This document shows, one piece after another, positions 4,886 through 8,338 of a stretch of 8,338 nt of DNA; the stretch's first letter is position 1, and each line of letters begins with the position of its first letter. Made by a program: the position numbers and the translations under genes. The notes beneath the pieces are model-generated. The model did no database searches and had not been told where the DNA came from. It saw nothing but the letters and a program-made list of their open reading frames with translations. The DNA is from Porticoccus sp047635255. GTDB lineage: Bacteria; Pseudomonadota; Gammaproteobacteria; Pseudomonadales; Porticoccaceae. The stretch covers positions 1 through 8,338 of the forward strand of contig JBLIIR010000048.1 of NCBI GenBank assembly GCA_047635255.1. The letters are read 5' to 3'.

Positions 4886-6088
4886 ATGCAGTTGGATGCT
4901 TGGGATGTAATCATTGTTGGGGCTGGGGCCGCTGGATTAATGTGCGCCATCACAGCTGGCAAGCGCGGGCGTCGAGTTTTAGTGCTGGAATCTGCAGATA
5001 AGCCAGGCAAGAAAATATTAATGTCTGGCGGTGGCCGCTGTAACTTTACTAATTTGCATGTTGAATCAGATAGTTTTTTGTCAGATAACCTAAATTTCTG
5101 TAAATCTGCTTTGAGTTGCTACACTCAATGGGATTTTATAGAGCTAGTCCGCAAACATGACATTAAATACCATGAGAAAACCCTGGGACAACTATTTTGC
5201 GATAGTTCGTCAAAAGATATCCTTAGCATGCTACTGATAGAGGCTGACAAAGCAAAAGTAACAATTAAAACAAGATGTTTAATTGATAAATATGAGATTA
5301 AGGAGCGCTCTGAGAAAAATTTTACGCTATGTACAAATCAGGGAAAGTTTACGACCAAGTCTTTGGTTGTGGCATCTGGGGGGCTTTCAGTTCCAACACT
5401 AGGGGGTTCTGATATAGGTTATCGTCTAGCAGAGCAATTTGGGCATAAGATTACTTCATTGCGCCCAGCCTTGGTGCCTTTTACTTTTACGGATAGTTTT
5501 AAATTATTGTCAGAAAAATTATCTGGATTATCGTTGCCAGTGCGCTTATCAATTGGTAAGCATCAGTTCTTGGAGAGTGTGTTATTTACCCATCGTGGCT
5601 TAAGTGGCCCTGCAGTATTGCAAATTTCAAGTTATTGGAGGGAAGGACAGCCTATTAGGCTGGATCTACTGCCCTTTACAGACTGCTTTCAGCATCTAGT
5701 CAAACAAAAATTTGAGCAACCTAGAGCAGTGTTGAGAACAATTATCTCTCAACTGCTACCAAGAAATTTAGCATTAGAGCTTGAGAAGTGCTGGTGGCTG
5801 GAGAAAAAAGAAGTGCCTATTGCTGAGCTTTCGGAAACATTAATTCAAGCCCTGGCTGATAACATTCATAGCTGGGAGCTAAAGCCATCAGGCACAGAGG
5901 GTTATCGTACTGCTGAAGTTACACTTGGCGGGGTTGAAACTAGCGAGGTTTCATCCAAAACTATGGAAAGTAAGAGGCAGCCTGGATTGTATTTTATTGG
6001 TGAAATTTTAGATGTCACTGGCCACCTTGGGGGCTTTAATTTTCAATGGGCCTGGGCATCTGGGTTTGCTGCCGGAAAAGTTGCTTAA
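4886..6088 (+). CDS. NAD(P)/FAD-dependent oxidoreductase, HI0933/YhiN (BaiN-like) family flavoprotein
   Basis: The 400-residue product is a cytoplasmic flavoprotein of unknown substrate. Related proteins are annotated YhiN, and gut relatives as BaiN. The N-terminal FAD-binding fold shows DVIIVGAGAAGLM (7-19) and the acidic strand end LVLE (Glu35). The family signature SGGGRCNFTN is at 47-56. A middle region carries ASGGLSVPTLGGSDIGYRLA, and a C-terminal FAD block has LGGVETSEV, TMESK and then GLYFIGEILDVTGHLGGFNF from 367 onward. The start is ambiguous. GTG 4859 has no ribosome-binding site. ATG 4886 abuts AAGGAG (4880-4885) but has AGG seven bases away. TTG 4892 has AAGGAG at an ideal six bases and gives MDAWDVIIVGAG, close to homologues. 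It lies 90 bases after the GIY-YIG gene on the same strand, and its stop codon lies inside the second copy of an 18-bp repeat. Confidence 0.93.
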   Translation: MQLDAWDVIIVGAGAAGLMCAITAGKRGRRVLVLESADKPGKKILMSGGGRCNFTNLHVESDSFLSDNLNFCKSALSCYTQWDFIELVRKHDIKYHEKTLGQLFCDSSSKDILSMLLIEADKAKVTIKTRCLIDKYEIKERSEKNFTLCTNQGKFTTKSLVVASGGLSVPTLGGSDIGYRLAEQFGHKITSLRPALVPFTFTDSFKLLSEKLSGLSLPVRLSIGKHQFLESVLFTHRGLSGPAVLQISSYWREGQPIRLDLLPFTDCFQHLVKQKFEQPRAVLRTIISQLLPRNLALELEKCWWLEKKEVPIAELSETLIQALADNIHSWELKPSGTEGYRTAEVTLGGVETSEVSSKTMESKRQPGLYFIGEILDVTGHLGGFNFQWAWASGFAAGKVA

Positions 6089-6102
6089 GTGCGAAGCTAT
6101 TT
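6085..6102 (+). repeat. 18-bp direct repeat, copy 2 (upstream of the DUF2288 gene)
   Basis: TTAAGTGCGAAGCTATTT, identical to 3896-3913. This copy contains the TAA stop of the flavoprotein gene and lies about 65 bases before the DUF2288-type start. TATATT at 6108-6113 follows, at a different distance from the repeat than in copy 1, so a fixed promoter architecture is not supported. Confidence 0.7.
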
Positions 6103-6167
6103 GTTGTTATATTTGAAATAATAACTAATCAGGAATTTTTGGCCACTGCACAACATTGGGCTTTATA

Positions 6168-6461
6168 ATGGATCGAGAAGAATTAAATGCTGAAACAGCA
6201 AAAATTTATTGGAAAGAGGTAGAAACCTTTTTTGCTAACGGTGCAGTTATTTATGTATCCTCAGAGCTTGATTTGATTGATGTGGCTATGGATATCTGTC
6301 TAGATAATAAGCTGAAAGTTCAGCAATGGATGTCAGACAATCTGGTTAATAAGGTCAGCGACCAACAAGCCTTAGAATGGCTGAGTGGTGACACTGTATT
6401 GTGGTCGTTAGTTGTAAAGCCTTGGGTGCTGGTTCAGCCAATAAAAGACTCCAGCGTATAG
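6168..6461 (+). CDS. DUF2288 family protein, function unknown
   Basis: The 97-residue soluble acidic protein matches the DUF2288 pattern as I recall it. It has ETAKIYWKEVETFFANGAVIYV near the N-terminus, ELDLIDVAMDICLDN with the conserved LDL..VA core, VQQWM followed by NKVSDQQALEWL, and the end VVKPWVLVQP. The family is common in Proteobacteria and cyanobacteria and has no assigned function. ATG 6168 is chosen. An in-frame TTG at 6156 would add MGFI but has no ribosome-binding site. The ATG itself has only a weak GGG about nine bases upstream. It stands between the flavoprotein gene (79 bases) and scoA (207 bases) on the same strand, with no evident functional link. Confidence 0.85.
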   Translation: MDREELNAETAKIYWKEVETFFANGAVIYVSSELDLIDVAMDICLDNKLKVQQWMSDNLVNKVSDQQALEWLSGDTVLWSLVVKPWVLVQPIKDSSV

Positions 6462-6668
6462 GATATAATATTTTTTTATGCTTGATTGAATTTTCAAGAA
6501 TTTCTAATTTTATTGATGATTTTTTCCTGCTTGCTGCGGATATAAATCAATCTATTGTAATTTTAATCTTGATAAATATTGCTTCATATAGGATCCTTCG
6601 CGCAGTTTTTAAAAGCTTGGCGCTGAGTGCTCTAGGAAAATAGAAAATCTAACAAAGGAGTTAGTTTC
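6462..6668 (+). other. AT-rich leader region of the scoAB operon
   Basis: These 207 bases separate the DUF2288 gene from scoA and are clearly richer in A and T than the genes around. They should hold the scoAB promoter. Candidate -10 boxes include TATAAT (6464-6469) and TATAAA further on, but none has a convincing -35 at the right distance. No hairpin with a T-run is seen. The scoA ribosome-binding site AAAGGAG (6654-6660) closes the region. Confidence 0.5.
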
Positions 6669-7370
6669 ATGGCAGGTTTCGACAAGGTGGTCAGCACCTA
6701 CGAAGAAGCGATGGCGGGCCTAGAAGACGGAATGACCGTTATTGCCGGTGGTTTTGGTATCTGTGGTATCCCTGAGAATTTGATTAAAGAGATCAAAAAG
6801 ATGGGTTCCAAGGAGCTGACAATTATTTCCAATAACTGTGGTTGCGATGGTCTTGGCCTTGGAATTCTTTTAGAAGATCGTCAGATTAAAAAAATGGTGT
6901 CTTCGTATGTGGGTGAAAACAAGATGTTCGAAGAGCAGCTTCTTTCTGGCGAGCTAGAGGTGGAGCTAACTCCACAAGGAACGCTAGCAGAGAAAATGAG
7001 AGCGGGCGGTGCCGGCATCCCTGCTTTTTATACGGCTACTGGATTCGGAACGGATATAGCCAAGGGAAAAGATGTGCGTGAATTTGATGGACGTAAATAT
7101 ATTCTTGAAGAATCTGTTACGGGAGACTTTGCTATTGTTAAAGCCTGGAAGGCAGACCGCTTTGGCAATGCAATCTATCGACATACAGCTATGAACTTCA
7201 ACCCTATGGCGGCAACTGCTGGAAAAATTACAGTCATGGAGGTGGAGGAAATTGTTGAGCCAGGTGAATTGGATCCTATGCATGTCCACACCTCTGGGAT
7301 TTATGTTGATCGACTAATACAAGGTACGTTTGAGAAGCGCATTGAATTGCGTACAGTCCGCGAAAACTAA
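6669..7370 (+). CDS. scoA: Succinyl-CoA:3-ketoacid CoA-transferase subunit A
   Basis: This is the alpha subunit of a family I CoA-transferase that moves CoA from succinyl-CoA to acetoacetate or another 3-keto acid, feeding ketone bodies or fatty-acid breakdown products into acetyl-CoA. The 233-residue product has GGFGICGIPENLI (27-39), a CoA-binding-type segment, then SNNCGCDGLGLG, SSYVGENKMFE, ELTPQGTLAEKMRAGGAGIPAFYT and the end PGIYVDR-like SGIYVDRLIQGTFEKR. The SSYVGEN and GIPAFYTATGFGT phrases fit ScoA/SCOT rather than the 3-oxoadipate transferase PcaI. The ATG has AAAGGAG eight bases upstream. scoB follows after 17 bases with its own strong ribosome-binding site, so the two are one operon, and the proteins form a heteromer. 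Confidence 0.95.
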   Translation: MAGFDKVVSTYEEAMAGLEDGMTVIAGGFGICGIPENLIKEIKKMGSKELTIISNNCGCDGLGLGILLEDRQIKKMVSSYVGENKMFEEQLLSGELEVELTPQGTLAEKMRAGGAGIPAFYTATGFGTDIAKGKDVREFDGRKYILEESVTGDFAIVKAWKADRFGNAIYRHTAMNFNPMAATAGKITVMEVEEIVEPGELDPMHVHTSGIYVDRLIQGTFEKRIELRTVREN

Positions 7371-7387
7371 TCGGAGGGATAAAAATA

Positions 7388-8044
7388 ATGTCACTTTCTC
7401 GTGATCAAATGGCTATTCGGGTAGCGCGTGAGCTTCAGGATGGCTATTACGTTAACTTAGGTATAGGCATCCCTACATTGGTAGCAAATCATGTGCCAGA
7501 AGACATGGAAGTTATGTTGCAGTCTGAGAATGGATTGCTTGGTATGGGCCCATTTCCAACAGAAGATGAGGTGGATGCTGATTTAATTAATGCTGGAAAA
7601 CAAACAGTCACCACAGCAACTGGCGCATCAATTTTCTCCTCAGCTGAGTCGTTTGCTATGATTCGTGGAGGCCATGTAGATTTAACTGTTCTCGGGGCTT
7701 TTGAGGTTGATGCTTTGGGAAATATAGCTTCATGGATGATTCCCGGTAAGCTCATAAAGGGTATGGGCGGGGCTATGGACTTGGTGGCTGGGGCAGACAA
7801 CATAGTTGTCATGATGACCCATGCGGATAAATACGGTAAATCAAAATTGTTATCAGAGTGCTCACTTCCTTTAACTGGAGCGGGCTGCATCAAGCAAGTT
7901 TTAACTGATTTGGCGTACCTAGAGATATATGACGGAAAATTCCATTTAATTGAGCGTGCTCCTGGGGTTTCCGTAGCGGAAATTGTTGAGAAAACTGCCG
8001 GAGCTTTAGTTGTCCCAGATAATGTTCCTGAAATGAAGTTTTGA
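7388..8044 (+). CDS. scoB: Succinyl-CoA:3-ketoacid CoA-transferase subunit B
   Basis: This is the beta subunit, which carries the catalytic residue of the transferase. The 218-residue product shows YVNLGIGIPTLVANH (21-35) and QSENGLLGMGPFP, in which Glu47 is the glutamate that forms the CoA thioester. Next come DADLINAGKQTVT, SFAMIRGGHVDLTVLGA, NWMIPGK-like SWMIPGKLIKGMGGAMDLV and LPLTGAGC. Length and motifs match bacterial ScoB. The ATG is preceded by GGAGGG (7373-7378) nine bases away. It ends just before a strong terminator, so scoAB is a two-gene unit. ScoAB genes of this type occur in organisms that use acetoacetate, polyhydroxybutyrate or branched-chain amino acids. Nothing in this window shows which substrate is used here. 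Confidence 0.96.
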   Translation: MSLSRDQMAIRVARELQDGYYVNLGIGIPTLVANHVPEDMEVMLQSENGLLGMGPFPTEDEVDADLINAGKQTVTTATGASIFSSAESFAMIRGGHVDLTVLGAFEVDALGNIASWMIPGKLIKGMGGAMDLVAGADNIVVMMTHADKYGKSKLLSECSLPLTGAGCIKQVLTDLAYLEIYDGKFHLIERAPGVSVAEIVEKTAGALVVPDNVPEMKF

Positions 8045-8064
8045 TAGCTTACCTCTAGACACTC

Positions 8065-8092
8065 AAGGTTTCCAAGCTTGGGGACCTTTTTT
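8065..8092 (+). terminator. Rho-independent terminator of scoAB
   Basis: AAGGTTTCC (8065-8073) pairs with GGGGACCTT (8080-8088) around the loop AAGCTT, using two G-U pairs. A run of six T (8087-8092) follows. It lies 20 bases after the scoB stop and separates scoAB from rimO. Confidence 0.85.
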
Positions 8093-8151
8093 CTTAGAGC
8101 ACCCTCTTTGTAGACTGCATCCCTTATTGCAACTCGAGCCTGTATTCCTAT

Positions 8152-8338
8152 ATGTCTGAATCTCTAGAAGCGCACAAAGTTGGCTTTATTTCCTTGGGCT
8201 GTCCCAAAGCCTTGGTTGATTCTGAGCGAATTCTTACGAATCTCAAGCTAGATGGGTATGAAGTCAGCCCTAATTATGCAGATGCAGATGCAGATGCAGA
8301 TGCAGATGTTGTTATCGTTAACACTTGTGGTTTTATTG
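8152..8338 (+). CDS. rimO: Ribosomal protein S12 methylthiotransferase RimO, 5' part only
   Basis: RimO is a radical-SAM enzyme with two 4Fe-4S clusters that adds a methylthio group to the conserved aspartate of ribosomal protein S12. The 62 visible residues are the start of the UPF0004/MTTase domain: VGFISLGCPKALVDSERIL with Cys17, and VVIVNTCGFI with Cys59, two of the three cysteines of the auxiliary cluster. The rest, including the CxxxCxxC radical-SAM motif, is beyond the window. Between them lies (Ala-Asp)x5 at 43-52 where homologues normally have a single ADADV-like or DDADMV stretch. The ATG at 8152 fits homologues but has no good ribosome-binding site. It lies 60 bases after the scoAB terminator and must have its own promoter, which I cannot place. 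Confidence 0.94.
   Translation, partial: MSESLEAHKVGFISLGCPKALVDSERILTNLKLDGYEVSPNYADADADADADVVIVNTCGFI
8278..8307 (+). repeat. GCAGAT x5 hexanucleotide tandem repeat inside rimO
   Basis: Five perfect GCAGAT units (30 bases) code for (Ala-Asp)x5 directly before the VVIVNTCGF motif of RimO. The unit is a multiple of three, so slippage would change the protein by two residues without breaking the frame. Confidence 0.9.

Noticed and set aside
6618..6636. Possible sigma-54 promoter (TTGGC...TGCT) before scoA
   Set aside because: The GG and GC dinucleotides are 8 bases apart, not the required 10.
6401..6643. Open frame of 80 codons, GTG start, hydrophobic C-terminal half
   Set aside because: It begins inside the DUF2288 gene in another frame, has no ribosome-binding site, and its hydrophobic content reflects the AT-rich scoAB leader. 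No family likeness.
6984..7289. 101-codon open frame antisense to scoA
   Set aside because: A shadow of scoA with no start signal.
7489..7893. 134-codon open frame antisense to scoB
   Set aside because: A shadow of the well-conserved scoB reading frame, with Ser/Pro/Thr-rich meaningless composition.
6669..8044. 3-oxoadipate CoA-transferase PcaIJ instead of ScoAB
   Set aside because: Subunit A has SSYVGEN and GIPAFYTATG, which are the SCOT forms, and no other aromatic-degradation gene is present nearby.
518..8086. Shared TTGGGGACC string at 518-526 and in the scoAB terminator
   Set aside because: Nine bases only, expected by chance in a window of this size, and the contexts differ.

Overview
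The window looks like an ordinary, densely packed stretch of a moderately AT-rich gammaproteobacterial chromosome. The RlmA(I)-type methyltransferase, SlyD with its His-rich tail, the YhbQ-type GIY-YIG protein, SprT, a DUF2288-like protein and the start of RimO all resemble proteins of marine and pseudomonad-like Gammaproteobacteria. The genus cannot be told from the sequence. I see no phage, insertion sequence, integron, CRISPR array, tRNA or rRNA. Eleven genes are supported, two of them cut by the window edges.

Left part (1-2080). On the minus strand lie the start of a secreted outer-membrane porin-like protein (cut at base 1) and rlmA, which methylates 23S rRNA. A 101-base divergent promoter region separates rlmA from slyD, a metal-binding prolyl isomerase and chaperone on the plus strand. 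slyD runs tail-to-tail into ogt, and their stop codons overlap by four bases.

Middle (2077-3842, minus strand). Three genes follow one another: a PHP-domain phosphoesterase of the YciV/RNase AM type, an unnamed 110-residue basic protein, and ogt (O6-alkylguanine repair). The 110-residue gene has its own good sigma-70-like promoter with an overlapping 12-bp palindrome, so at least two transcripts are likely.

Right part (3900-8338, plus strand). sprT (zinc metalloprotease fold) overlaps a GIY-YIG nuclease-family gene by one base, a sign of translational coupling. Then come a YhiN/HI0933-type flavoprotein, a DUF2288 gene, and scoA-scoB, the two subunits of a succinyl-CoA:3-ketoacid CoA-transferase, closed by a clear Rho-independent terminator. 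The window ends in the first 62 codons of rimO.

I see no dramatic new system. The points most worth a second look are: a fivefold GCAGAT hexanucleotide repeat inside rimO that inserts an Ala-Asp tract next to the conserved NTCGF motif; an exact 18-bp direct repeat upstream of sprT and of the DUF2288 gene; the coupled sprT/GIY-YIG pair; and the 110-residue gene, with an awkward start next to an A7 run and a GGK motif that recalls the RNA-polymerase-binding protein SutA.
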